Shown here piece after piece: positions 35,161 to 44,600 of a stretch of DNA of 64,000 bases. Position numbers and translations under genes: made by a program. The notes beneath the pieces were generated by a model. The model was not told the DNA's origin and searched no databases. It was given only the letters and a program-made list of their open reading frames with translations. Positions within the stretch are counted from its first letter, which is position 1. Each line of letters starts with the position of its first letter. Source of the DNA: WLMZ01 sp043753895 (GTDB lineage Bacteria; Actinomycetota; Acidimicrobiia; Acidimicrobiales; Ilumatobacteraceae); the NCBI GenBank assembly GCA_043753895.1, contig JAYUWK010000150.1:1-64000 (forward strand), given 5' to 3'.

Positions 35161-35781
35161 TCAGGACCAGGCTGCGACAATCTGATCGGATGTTGAGATC
35201 GTGGCCACCATGGCCAGGGTGTTGCTCAACATCGCCTGGCCGTACTGGGTCGGCATTCCCGCAACGCAGTCTCTGGCAACCACCACGTGGTACCCGAGGT
35301 TCACAGCCTCGATCACCGTGCCGGGAATACCGAGGTTCAACGAGACACCCGACACCACCACCGTAGTGACGCCGCGCGAACGCAGCAGTTCATCGAGATC
35401 CGTACCGGTGAACGGGGAGAAGCCATGGTGCCGATCGGAGATGAGATCGCCGGGCTTGCGCCCCAACTCGGGCAGCACATCAGTGGCGGCCGTACCCATG
35501 AGCAGATGTTCCGGACGGCGCGCCAACATGTTGATCAGTGGAGCGTTCAACGGCGTGCCGGCACGGTCGGCAAGCAGGCTGAACGTGCAGTGGACCACCG
35601 CCACGCCACGGGCGCGCGCTGCGTGCAACAACACGCCAGTCAACGTTGCGACGTCGGCGTCGGCCACCGCGTCCGCGATCACGGGCATCGTGGCCAGATC
35701 ACCGCAAACGCCACGCTGCATTTCCATGGTGATGACAGCCGTGGATGCGTGGGCGACAAGGTCGGCGAGGGTCTGGGCCAT
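35161..35781 (-). CDS. Isochorismatase-fold protein lacking the catalytic cysteine
   Basis: Cysteine-hydrolase fold of 206 residues. At the usual catalytic Asp the sequence reads VITMEMQRG (Glu instead of Asp), and at the nucleophile loop SGVSLNLGIPGTVIEA has Gly where Cys is expected. The surrounding fold motifs (VVVARDCVAG, DELLRSRGVTTVVVSGVS) are well kept, so it is not decaying randomly. It may bind a ligand without hydrolysing it or use another mechanism. It is divergent from the operator-4 operon, and its start is 90 bases from that site. Confidence 0.75.
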   Translation of the reverse strand: MAQTLADLVAHASTAVITMEMQRGVCGDLATMPVIADAVADADVATLTGVLLHAARARGVAVVHCTFSLLADRAGTPLNAPLINMLARRPEHLLMGTAATDVLPELGRKPGDLISDRHHGFSPFTGTDLDELLRSRGVTTVVVSGVSLNLGIPGTVIEAVNLGYHVVVARDCVAGMPTQYGQAMLSNTLAMVATISTSDQIVAAWS

Positions 35782-35870
35782 GGCGGAACTGTAGACGCCT
35801 CGTTTGAGTGGAGGACCAACGCCCGCCTCCCGTCAGGGGTACTCGCCTGAGCAGTATCTTGCAGACCGCA

Positions 35871-35887
35871 TCTGACGATGTGTCAGA
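35871..35887. promoter_or_regulatory. Operator palindrome, site 4
   Basis: TCTGACGATGTGTCAGA lies 59 bases before the GTG of the operon at 35947 and 90 bases from the divergent isochorismatase-like start. TACTCT 17 bases after a CTGACG hexamer would fit a -10 element with the site covering the -35. Confidence 0.78.
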
Positions 35888-35946
35888 AACTCGCTACTCT
35901 GTGAAGCCTCGCGGCGCGAACGTCGACAGCGAGAAGGGGAAGTTCC

Positions 35947-36744
35947 GTGGCACGCGATTACGTCATCAAGCTCGGCACGATGCTGTTCACCATGGTCGAG
36001 CCCCACAAGGGGCACGAGGTCGAGTACAACCGTTGGTACGAGCGTGACCATTTCTACGGCGGCGTGCTCACCGGCGCGTGGAGCTTTGCCGGCGATCGCT
36101 TCGTGGCCACGAAGGCCATGAAGAATCTTCGCTACCCGGTCGAGACGGTGATGACCCCCGACCCGATGACAGGCTCCTACCTTGCGCTGTACTGGGTGCT
36201 CGACGGCCACCACGACGAGTGGAATCGCTGGAGCGTCGACACCGTGAAAATGCTGCACGCCACCGGGCGCATGTTCCCCGAGCGCACCCACATCCACACT
36301 CTGCTCTACGACTACGGGTGGTCGATCCAGAACGAGCAGTGGGGTACGCCTGCCGAATTGGCACTCGACCGCAACTACGCCGGACTCGTCGTGAACGTGG
36401 GCGAACTCGCCGAGGGCGCCACCCACGCCGACATCGAGTCGTGGACCCGCGAGACCTGGGCACCATCGGCGATGGCGACGCCTTGGGGCCCGGACCTGAT
36501 CCTGAACTCCACACCGTTGCCGCTGCTCGACGACGCACCACCCGATGTGCCGCGCACCGCGAACGCCGATCGCCGCTTCGTGCAACTGCACTTCCTCGAC
36601 CACACACCCGATCACGGCTGGGCCGATGGCTACGCAAAGTTCGGTGACCAACTGAACGCAAGCGGTTTGGCAACTCATCTGTGGACATCACCGTTCATCC
36701 AGACCGTGTTCGGAACCGACACCTACACCGACCAACTCTGGTAG
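35947..36744 (+). CDS. Conserved protein of unknown function, probable double alpha/beta-barrel
   Basis: Soluble protein of 265 residues with no assignable enzyme motif. The first half contains EVEYNRWYERDHFYGGVL, reminiscent of dimeric alpha/beta-barrel (EthD-like) domains; the second half (from about 140) has a similar strand-helix pattern ending in TDQLW. It is rich in Trp, Tyr and His. GTG 35947 follows AAGGGGAAG. It is the first gene after operator site 4, followed by an epimerase-type SDR and an LLM enzyme, so it is likely part of the same regulon. Confidence 0.72.
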   Translation: MARDYVIKLGTMLFTMVEPHKGHEVEYNRWYERDHFYGGVLTGAWSFAGDRFVATKAMKNLRYPVETVMTPDPMTGSYLALYWVLDGHHDEWNRWSVDTVKMLHATGRMFPERTHIHTLLYDYGWSIQNEQWGTPAELALDRNYAGLVVNVGELAEGATHADIESWTRETWAPSAMATPWGPDLILNSTPLPLLDDAPPDVPRTANADRRFVQLHFLDHTPDHGWADGYAKFGDQLNASGLATHLWTSPFIQTVFGTDTYTDQLW

Positions 36745-36754
36745 AGGACACCCC

Positions 36755-37690
36755 ATGACAGATCCACTTCACACCCTGCCCCAGATCACCGGCAAGCGGG
36801 TGCTCGTCACGGGTGTCACCGGTTGGGTCGCGGGCCCCGTGGCCACAGCGCTGGCGGCCAACGGCAACACCGTGTTCGGTGCCGCGCGTTTTCGTGATGC
36901 CGCCCAGCGCGAGCCGCTCGAGTCGCAGGGAGTGCAGACCATCAGCATCGACCTGCAGAAGGCTCGCTTCGACGAGGTGCCCGACAACATCGATGTCGTG
37001 CTCAACTTTGCCGTTGCCAAGGTGAACGACTTCGAGGTCGCCTTCGCCGCGAACGCGGAAGGTCCAGCAGCACTGATGGAGTTGTGTCAGCCGGAGATGT
37101 TTCTGCACTGTTCATCTACTGCCGTCTATGCCCCAGATGACCACAAGCCGCGACTCGAGTCCGATGCACTCGGCGACAGTCATCGGCCGATGCCGGGCAT
37201 GCCCACCTACAGCATCTCCAAGATTGCCGCCGAAGTGTTGGTGAAGTACACGGCGAAGCGCCTGGGAATCCCCTGCGTGATCGCTCGGCTCAACGTGCCA
37301 TACGGCGACGGCTACGGCTGGATGATGTTCCACCTGATGATGATGGAGCGGGGCATCCCGGTGCCCGTGCATATGAACCAGCCAACCACGTACACGCCCA
37401 TCCACTCCGACGACATCGTTCGCTCTCTTCCGTATCTGTTGTCGCTCGCATCGGTGCCTACCTCCATTGTGAACTGGGGCGGCGAGGACGTTGCGGGCAT
37501 CGAGGACTGGTGCACCGAGATGGGCCGGCTCACGGGTCTCACGCCCGAGTTCGCGCCGACCGAAGCAACGATCGCGGCCATCATCCCAGATCTCACCAAG
37601 CTGCACTCCACCGGCTTTCGGAGCGATGTGAACTGGCGCGAAGGTCTTCGTCGACAGATCGCCAACACTCGCCCCGACCTGCTCAAGTAA
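36755..37690 (+). CDS. NAD-dependent epimerase/dehydratase (extended SDR)
   Basis: Extended SDR of 311 residues. The cofactor loop reads LVTGVTGWVAGPVA; catalytic residues lie in SSTAVY and YSISK; LNVPYGDGYGW and YTPIHSDDIV are typical later segments. Family members range from sugar epimerases to 3-beta-hydroxysteroid dehydrogenases; the nearby catabolic genes slightly favour the latter kind of chemistry. It follows the unknown protein by 10 bases in the operator-4 operon. Confidence 0.87.
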   Translation: MTDPLHTLPQITGKRVLVTGVTGWVAGPVATALAANGNTVFGAARFRDAAQREPLESQGVQTISIDLQKARFDEVPDNIDVVLNFAVAKVNDFEVAFAANAEGPAALMELCQPEMFLHCSSTAVYAPDDHKPRLESDALGDSHRPMPGMPTYSISKIAAEVLVKYTAKRLGIPCVIARLNVPYGDGYGWMMFHLMMMERGIPVPVHMNQPTTYTPIHSDDIVRSLPYLLSLASVPTSIVNWGGEDVAGIEDWCTEMGRLTGLTPEFAPTEATIAAIIPDLTKLHSTGFRSDVNWREGLRRQIANTRPDLLK

Positions 37691-37701
37691 CGAGCACCCG
37701 C

Positions 37702-38541
37702 GTGCGCATCGGGCTCACGGTCTTCCTGACTGACCGCACCATCGATCCGGTCACGCTCGCACGCGAAGCCGAATCTCGCGGTTTTGATTCGCTCTACTTT
37801 CCCGAGCACACGCACATCCCCGTCAGCCGCGTCACAGCGCCGCCCACGGGCGACGAAGAATTGAACGATGAGTACAAACGCACACTCGATCCGTTGATTG
37901 CCATCGGTGCAGCCGCGGCCGTGACGACTCGACTGCACCTCGGTACAGGGGTGTCGCTGGTCGCCCAACATGATCCCATCGTGATGGCCAAGCAACTCGC
38001 GACGCTTGACCTCATCTCGAACGGACGGATCACCCTCGGCGTGGGCTTCGGTTGGAATCAGGACGAGATGACCCACCACGGCGTGGCCTACGCAACCCGC
38101 CGAGAGCAGGCCCGAGAACACGTGCTCGCGATGATCGAACTCTGGTCACACGATGAGGCGTCCTTCGCTGGCGAGTACGTCTCGTTCGGCCCGTCGTGGA
38201 GTTGGCCCAAGCCAGCACAGCAACCACGGTTGCGCACGTTGGTCGGAGGCGGGGCCGGCCCGAAGTTGTTCGCCCATATCTGCGAGTACGCAGACGGTTG
38301 GTTCCCGATCGGCGGTGCGGGTGTGCGTGACGCCCTTCCGGCCCTGCACACTGCGTGGGACGCTGCGGGTCGCGCGGGATCACCCGAGGTGGTGCCGTTC
38401 GGCGTGGTCGCCGACGCCGGCAAGCTCGACTACTACAAGACCCTTGGATGCAGTGAGGTGGTCCTGCGCGTTCTTGGTGCCGACCGTGACACCACGCTGT
38501 TCCAGCTCGACGCGCTCGCGGCGATGATCTCCGCCGAATAG
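37702..38541 (+). CDS. LLM-class F420-dependent oxidoreductase
   Basis: Luciferase-like oxidoreductase of 279 residues starting at GTG 37702 (RIGLTVFLTDRTIDPVTLA). SLYFPEHTHIPVS, ITLGVGFGWNQDEM and the ADGWFPIGG segment resemble the F420-dependent actinobacterial subgroup. The start 11 bases after the epimerase stop is chosen; the longer frame lies within that gene. Third gene of the operator-4 operon. Confidence 0.86.
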   Translation: MRIGLTVFLTDRTIDPVTLAREAESRGFDSLYFPEHTHIPVSRVTAPPTGDEELNDEYKRTLDPLIAIGAAAAVTTRLHLGTGVSLVAQHDPIVMAKQLATLDLISNGRITLGVGFGWNQDEMTHHGVAYATRREQAREHVLAMIELWSHDEASFAGEYVSFGPSWSWPKPAQQPRLRTLVGGGAGPKLFAHICEYADGWFPIGGAGVRDALPALHTAWDAAGRAGSPEVVPFGVVADAGKLDYYKTLGCSEVVLRVLGADRDTTLFQLDALAAMISAE

Positions 38542-38589
38542 CAACTCGTCAACTCACCAGCCACTACGGTCGAAGGCGGGGGTAGCTGG

Positions 38590-41046
38590 GTGAGCGAATT
38601 TCGATACATACCCGCGCTTGACGGGCTGCGCGCACTCGCGGTACTCGCGGTGCTCGCCTTCCATGCCCAGCTGTCGTTCGCCCAAGGCGGCTTCTTGGGT
38701 GTGTCGGTGTTCTTCACCCTGTCTGGGTATCTGATCACGTCATTGCTGATTAACGAGCACGCCTCGACGGGCACCATTTCCCTGCGGTCTTTCTACGGAA
38801 AGCGTTTGCGCCGTCTCATCCCGGGTTCGTACGCATGTGTCGCGTTGGTGATCGCCCTCGGGGTGCTGTGGAGCACCTACCAACGCGAGCACCTCGCTGG
38901 CGACGTGACTGCGGCGCTCGCCAACGTGTCGAACTGGAGGTTCGCGCTCGCCTCGCGCTCGTACAGCGATCTGTTCCTCGCATCGCCGAGCCCACTTGCC
39001 CACTTCTGGTCGCTGGCCATCGAGGAACAGTGCTACGTCGTCATTCCCGTTGTGGTAGTCGTGTCGCTGCGGCGGGGTCGACGAACCCTGTTGATCGTCA
39101 CCATCGGCCTGCTTGCAGCCTCGTTCGCAGCGATGCTGGCGACATCCGATTTCGACATCGCCTACAACGGCACCCACACACGCGCTGCTGAGTTACTCGC
39201 TGGCGTCCTGCTCGCTCAAGTCACGATCCGCCGAGTATCGCCATCCCGAGCACTTGGCGCGGCCGGGGCAGCGGCACTCGTCGCACTGACCGCGCTCGTT
39301 GCGACAACTGCGGTGACAGATCGTTGGCTGTACCGGGGCGGATTGCTCGCTGTAGCCGCACTCTCGGTCACCGTGATCGCCACGCTGGCACGTGGTGGGG
39401 GGCTCGCCCGCGTCCTGGCGTGGTCGCCGCTCGTGGCGATCGGCAAAGTGAGCTATGGGCTGTACCTCGTGCACTGGCCGGTTTTTCTCGTGCTCTCCCC
39501 CGAGCGCATGCATATGCACGGCGTCGCGCTGGCTGGTGTGCGGACCACGGTCAGCATCGCCATCGCGACGCTGTCGTACCTCCAACTGGAGATCCCCATT
39601 CGACGACGGCATCTGCTCGTCTCGCCGCGCGTGGCACTGGGCGCAATGGGTATCGCCCTGCCGGCCCTGCTCGTCGCAGCCTTGCTCGCTGTTCCCGCGG
39701 CCCGGTACACACCCACCCAACAGCTCCTCGCCAAGGGTGCCTCGGGGCTGGTGGACTTCGGCGACCCTCCAGCATCACAACCAGCGCCCAACACGAAAGT
39801 GGCGGTGATACACCCCGCACCTTCGCGCGTGCTCGTGCTGGGCAGCGACAACAGTCCGGTGGGGCTGCTCTCCTTGATGGGATACGACGTCCTCGACGGT
39901 GTACAGCCCGGATGTCCCATCGCCAATGCGGCCGAGGCGCGCCTGTCCGACGGGACCATCATCTCGACATCAGCATGCGAGTCCATACGAGACCGCTGGC
40001 CACGTCTGGTCGCTCAAGATCATCCGAATCTGGTAATCGTCTCCACCGGTTCTTTGGACCGTGCTCTCAGCCGCCGCGAGTCCGATGTCGGATTCCCGAA
40101 CTCGGCCCAGCTCGGTGAGCTCGACGAGCTCGTTCGTAGAACCGATGCCGCGTATGCCGATCTGGACTGGGTGGTCGGCCAGATCGAAGCGACGGGCGTG
40201 CCTCTCGTTGTCGCGGATCACCCCGATCCCGTCACCGGTGGGGCCGATCTCGAGCACGCCTACTTGGAACGGTTGCGTATGAGTCACCCCGGGATCGGCG
40301 GTTTCACGTCGATGGACCAAGACCTCATCACCACAGTGAACAATGTGCTCGGCGCTCCCCGAGGCATCGACGAGCGTCTGAACGTGCTCGTGATCGGTGA
40401 CTCCACGTCGTTCAATCTCGCCCAGGCGCTCAGCGACGCGGCGCCCGACCGGCTGCACGTCATCTGGGCGGGCGAGAACGGCTGCCCGTTCGTTCGGGTG
40501 GAGCAAATACGCGCGAGGTCGAGCGACCCTTGGACTCCCAGTAGATGCACGCCCTTCGATTTGAAGGTGACACCACTCTTGGATTCGCTGCACCCCCAGG
40601 TCGTACTCCTCGTCGCGAGCCTCTTCGAGTTGACTGAACAGCAGTATCCGGGCGACCCCACAGGTCACGCCCCCGGCGATCCGCAATACATTGCTTTCCA
40701 CGATTCTGAGATGGCCGCGTTCGTATCGATTCTGCAAGCCCACGCGGTGCCGCTGCTCGTCGCGGATTCCCCCCGCATCCGGGCGGGTATGGCAACGCCC
40801 GAGCAGGCAGACCCTCGGCGCACCGTTGCCTGGAACGCGCAGATTCACAGGTGGGACGACAGCTCGCCGTATATATCGACATTCTCCTATGCGGGGCCGA
40901 TCCAGACGGCCGAAGCGGCCCAGGGCTCCATTCGACACGATGGGGTGCATCCCGAGATTGCGCCATTGACCGACCTTGCTCGTACTGTGCTCGTTGACCA
41001 ACTCATTGCTCAGACAACCGACATGCGAGCGACGCTCGGCCTCTGA
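38590..41046 (+). CDS. Acyltransferase-3 membrane protein with tandem SGNH-like domains
   Basis: Large OafA/YrhL-like protein, 818 residues. Residues 1-370 are the acyltransferase-3 membrane domain (IPALDGLRALAVLAVLAFH, GVSVFFTLSGYLIT, FWSLAIEEQCYVV, about ten helices). The extracytoplasmic remainder contains an SGNH hydrolase-like domain (VLVIGDSTSFNLAQAL, Ser in GDS) and, before it, a second region with the same plan but GSDNSPVG in place of GDS. It probably O-acylates a cell-surface glycan. GTG start at 38590 after a GGGGG-rich site. Standalone gene, apparently unrelated to the catabolic clusters. Confidence 0.88.
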   Translation: MSEFRYIPALDGLRALAVLAVLAFHAQLSFAQGGFLGVSVFFTLSGYLITSLLINEHASTGTISLRSFYGKRLRRLIPGSYACVALVIALGVLWSTYQREHLAGDVTAALANVSNWRFALASRSYSDLFLASPSPLAHFWSLAIEEQCYVVIPVVVVVSLRRGRRTLLIVTIGLLAASFAAMLATSDFDIAYNGTHTRAAELLAGVLLAQVTIRRVSPSRALGAAGAAALVALTALVATTAVTDRWLYRGGLLAVAALSVTVIATLARGGGLARVLAWSPLVAIGKVSYGLYLVHWPVFLVLSPERMHMHGVALAGVRTTVSIAIATLSYLQLEIPIRRRHLLVSPRVALGAMGIALPALLVAALLAVPAARYTPTQQLLAKGASGLVDFGDPPASQPAPNTKVAVIHPAPSRVLVLGSDNSPVGLLSLMGYDVLDGVQPGCPIANAAEARLSDGTIISTSACESIRDRWPRLVAQDHPNLVIVSTGSLDRALSRRESDVGFPNSAQLGELDELVRRTDAAYADLDWVVGQIEATGVPLVVADHPDPVTGGADLEHAYLERLRMSHPGIGGFTSMDQDLITTVNNVLGAPRGIDERLNVLVIGDSTSFNLAQALSDAAPDRLHVIWAGENGCPFVRVEQIRARSSDPWTPSRCTPFDLKVTPLLDSLHPQVVLLVASLFELTEQQYPGDPTGHAPGDPQYIAFHDSEMAAFVSILQAHAVPLLVADSPRIRAGMATPEQADPRRTVAWNAQIHRWDDSSPYISTFSYAGPIQTAEAAQGSIRHDGVHPEIAPLTDLARTVLVDQLIAQTTDMRATLGL

Positions 41047-41086
41047 ACCGCACACGGGGCGTCGCCAATAGTGCAGACTGTGCCGC

Positions 41087-41326
41087 ATGGGCTATGTCGT
41101 ACAAGTAGTGGTGGCGCTGCGCAAGCCGCCGAGCGAGGCGCTGATGACCGCACTCGATCATCAATTCGGTGAGGCCAGCCATCAACACGGCACCACGACA
41201 GTCGAGTTGTCCGAGCACGTCTCCGTGTCCGATGAAGCCGATGCCGTGGCGTTCGTTCGGGGCCTTGTCCTCGATGCCATCCCGGAGGGATCCAAGATCG
41301 CCGAGATCACGTCGTCCCCCGACTGA
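41087..41326 (+). CDS. Small hypothetical protein
   Basis: Protein of 79 residues, MGYVVQVVVALRKPPSEALM at the start and an alternating strand/helix pattern with no cysteines or membrane segments. Acidic overall. It stands alone between the acyltransferase and the convergent 94-residue protein. I recognise no family; GC-rich third positions and a clean ATG support a real gene. Confidence 0.55.
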   Translation: MGYVVQVVVALRKPPSEALMTALDHQFGEASHQHGTTTVELSEHVSVSDEADAVAFVRGLVLDAIPEGSKIAEITSSPD

Positions 41327-41372
41327 TCGGATTCACTCGCAGCGCTGCCTGATTCGGGCGCCGTGAGGAGCC

Positions 41373-41657
41373 TCAGTCGTCAGCAGGATCCACCAGAAGG
41401 TCGACGCTCAGTGCGAGCGCGGCTGCGAGTGCTGCTGCGCGCTCAATGATGACAGTGAATGTGTAGGCAACACTTGAGCCATCGAGCATCGGTGGATCAC
41501 CCAACGAACGAACGAGGGCACCCGGTTCGTCGGCGATGTTGATCGGCTCGATCTCGGGCAGCGGTCCCGGGTTTCGCCAGACATCGGCTGCGGCAGGCCG
41601 CCGCCCCTGAGGGCGGCGGCGTTGGTTGTTGTTGCGATTGCGTTGTGGTGCGTTCAT
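41373..41657 (-). CDS. Small hypothetical protein coupled to the SNF2 helicase
   Basis: Protein of 94 residues with a strongly basic, Asn/Arg-rich N-terminus (MNAPQRNRNNNQRRRPQGRR) likely to bind nucleic acid, then a conserved-looking acidic/hydrophobic C-terminus with an Ala/Leu helix. Its ATG overlaps the stop of the SNF2 helicase (ATGA at 41654-41657), so the two are translated together. A helicase accessory role is inference. Confidence 0.62.
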   Translation of the reverse strand: MNAPQRNRNNNQRRRPQGRRPAAADVWRNPGPLPEIEPINIADEPGALVRSLGDPPMLDGSSVAYTFTVIIERAAALAAALALSVDLLVDPADD

Positions 41658-44600
41658 AGGTCGTCCTCGGCGAGCAGTTGCTCGGGCCGCAGGCCCAGTG
41701 CGATCCGGAGTTGATCGGCGTTGAGGTCTGCGAGCGAGCTCGAGCGTGGCAGCACCAACTGGGCGATGTGACGCTTACCGTTCACGATTTCCTCGACACG
41801 TTCATCGATGGTGCCCGGGCAGACGAGACGATGTGAGATGACCGTTCGACTCTGACCGATGCGCCATGCGCGGTCACGTGCCTGATCTTCGACGGCCGGG
41901 TTCCACCAACGGTCGTACAGCACGACGTGATTTGCCGAGGTGAGATTCAGCCCCGTGCCGCCAGCCTTCAGCGACAACACCATGGCCCCGGCACCCTGCC
42001 CGTTCTGGAACTCGGTGACCAGTTCGTCACGAGCCGTACGACTGAGACTGCCGTCGTAACAGGCGATTGGTATACCGGTGACCTCGGTGAGATGTTCTGC
42101 CAGACGTCGGCCCCAGGTCGCGAAGTGCGTGAAGACCAGCACCCGCTCGCCGGCGGCAAACACGGTCTCGACGATCTCTTCGAGGCGCACCAACTTGCCC
42201 GAACGCCCGGCGAGTCGACGACCGTCGTCGCGGTATGCGGCCGGGTGATTGCAGATCTGTTTGAGCGCCGTGATTGCCGCGAGGATCGCACCCTTTTTTG
42301 CCTCACCACCTGCGTCGGTGACGTCGGCAACGAGCGTGTCGAGCACGGCTTGGTAGAGCCCGATTTGTTCGGGCGTCATCGTGCAGTGATCGAGCTCGTC
42401 GATCTTGTCGGGGAGCTCTACGGCAACCTCGGGCTCGGTCTTGGTCCGGCGGAACAGCAGCATGCCATTCAGCGCCCGCAATGCGCTCTCGCCATCGCCC
42501 GCCATTTGTGAGATGAACGCAGGGCGCGGACCGACCAGCCCGGGATTGGTGAAATCGAGAATGGCCCACAGGTCGCCGAGACCGTTTTCGATCGGTGTGC
42601 CGGTGAGCGCCAGCCGGGTATGTGCGTTGAGCCGACGCAACTGCTGCGAGGTATCGCTGGAAGGGTTCTTGATTGCTTGCGCTTCGTCGAGTACCACCGT
42701 GCGCCACTGTGCAATCGCCAATGCGTCCATGTCGCGCACTGCAGTTGCATAGGTGGTGATGACGATGTCGGCGCTATCGATTTCGGACGTCAGTTGTGCC
42801 GCCGCTGCTCGCGTGGCGCCATGATGCACCACGACCCGTAAGCCTGGCGCAAAGCGTGCCGCCTCGGCCGCCCAGTTACCCACGACCGCTGCCGGCGCAA
42901 CCACGAGCGTGGTGCCGTCGCCCCCAGTTCGGGAGAGGTGCGCCAAGACAGTGGGGGTCTTACCGAGACCCATGTCGAGCGCCAGACACCCCCCGAGACC
43001 CGCTGCATCGAGGAACCCGATCCACGTAACCGCCTCGGCCTGATACCGGCGCAACGTGCCGGTGAAGCCCTCGGGTTGCAGGATCGGCGAGCTCGATACC
43101 TCACTGGCCCGCGCCATGATGTCGTTGGCCCAGCTGTTGCCGAAAACGACAACGCCCCCTGACAGCCCCGATCCGCCCAGACCAAGGCTGTGCTGCAGGA
43201 TCTCGGCACCGGTGAGTTGGGTGATCGACTCGCGTTCTGCCAACGCCGCCGCTGCCTGTTCGAGATCGAGACGATCCACCTCGATCCATTTGCCACGAGA
43301 CTGCACGAGCGGGCGCGCCTGGCGCGCCAGTGTCCTAATTTCCTCGGCCGTGAGTTCAACGTCGTCGAAGAGGACCGACCACGCCACATTGCTGAGCTGG
43401 TGCGCTCCGACCACCGAGTTGGCAGCATCGGCGAACAGACGCAACGAGGGCTTCGCTTTGCGCCGCGACAGCGCCGGCAGGCGAACGTCGAAGCCGACCC
43501 GAGCGAGCGTCGGTCCGATCTCGGTCATGAACTGCCATGCCTCGTCCTGGCTCAAGGCGACATGACCGCGACGTGACCCGCTCGCCCGTTCGAGCGCGGG
43601 CAGCATCCGACCGAGTCGTTGCCATTCGGTGACCAGCGAACGGCGTGTGCCCTCGGCGCGCAGCGCCGTGTCGATGGGTACCAGCGGCCCCGTGCCACTG
43701 GAGACGAGCACCGAGACCAGCCATACTCCCCCGGCTGGCGGTTCGTCGAGTTGCACCACCAACTTTGGTCGCGTCGAGTCTGTTGCGGTGTGCGACCAAT
43801 GATCGAGGCGTTTCGAGACTGCCATGGCCAGCGTTGCATTGGCGCGAAAAGGCGCACCGTCTAGTCGGGCAATGATGGTGTCATCCATATCGCGCGGCGA
43901 CTTTGCAGTCGGCGGTACTGCGGGGAGTTCCATGCGCTCGATGCCGGTTCGCACGATGGCTTCCACGGTTGCGGCGATGACAGCAGTTGCGACGACCCGA
44001 CCATCGCCACCTGCAACGGCAACGACCGGCCCGGGCATGACAGCAGCGAGCGAGTGGACCACCGAGTTGTTGATCAGTGCAGGCACCCAGCGGACCTCAC
44101 CATCGATCTGGCCTGCGTCGGCGCGACCCGCCAGACGAACACTCGGCAACACCGAGCCGAGTGCTACCAACCGGACGCCCTCGAGGGCGACCCGACCCAG
44201 CCACTGCACGCTCGGACCAACACCGTGGGGCTCGTGACCACCCCCGACCGCGACGAGCCAACCGAGCGCGTCCTTCATCGGGATCGCAACAGCATCTGCG
44301 CGCTGCCCTCCGGGCAATGGAACACCGGGGTGCAGCGTCCAACCCACAGACGGCCCGCCGATTGCTTCGAGGCGCGAGGCGAGTTGGTCGTTGTCATCGG
44401 CCGGCGACCCGCGACCGGCCGCCCACACCACGACGAGGCCCGTCGACCAGGATGCCTGCAGTTGCACTTCTTCGGGTTCGATGAACTCGGGCTCATCGTC
44501 GATCGGGGCGTCGTGGTTGGCCAGTCGAGAGGTGGCCTTGATCAACTGCGCTGCTGAGGCGGGCAGCGGCAACGGAGTGGGACGCAGCCGATTGGCGGTC

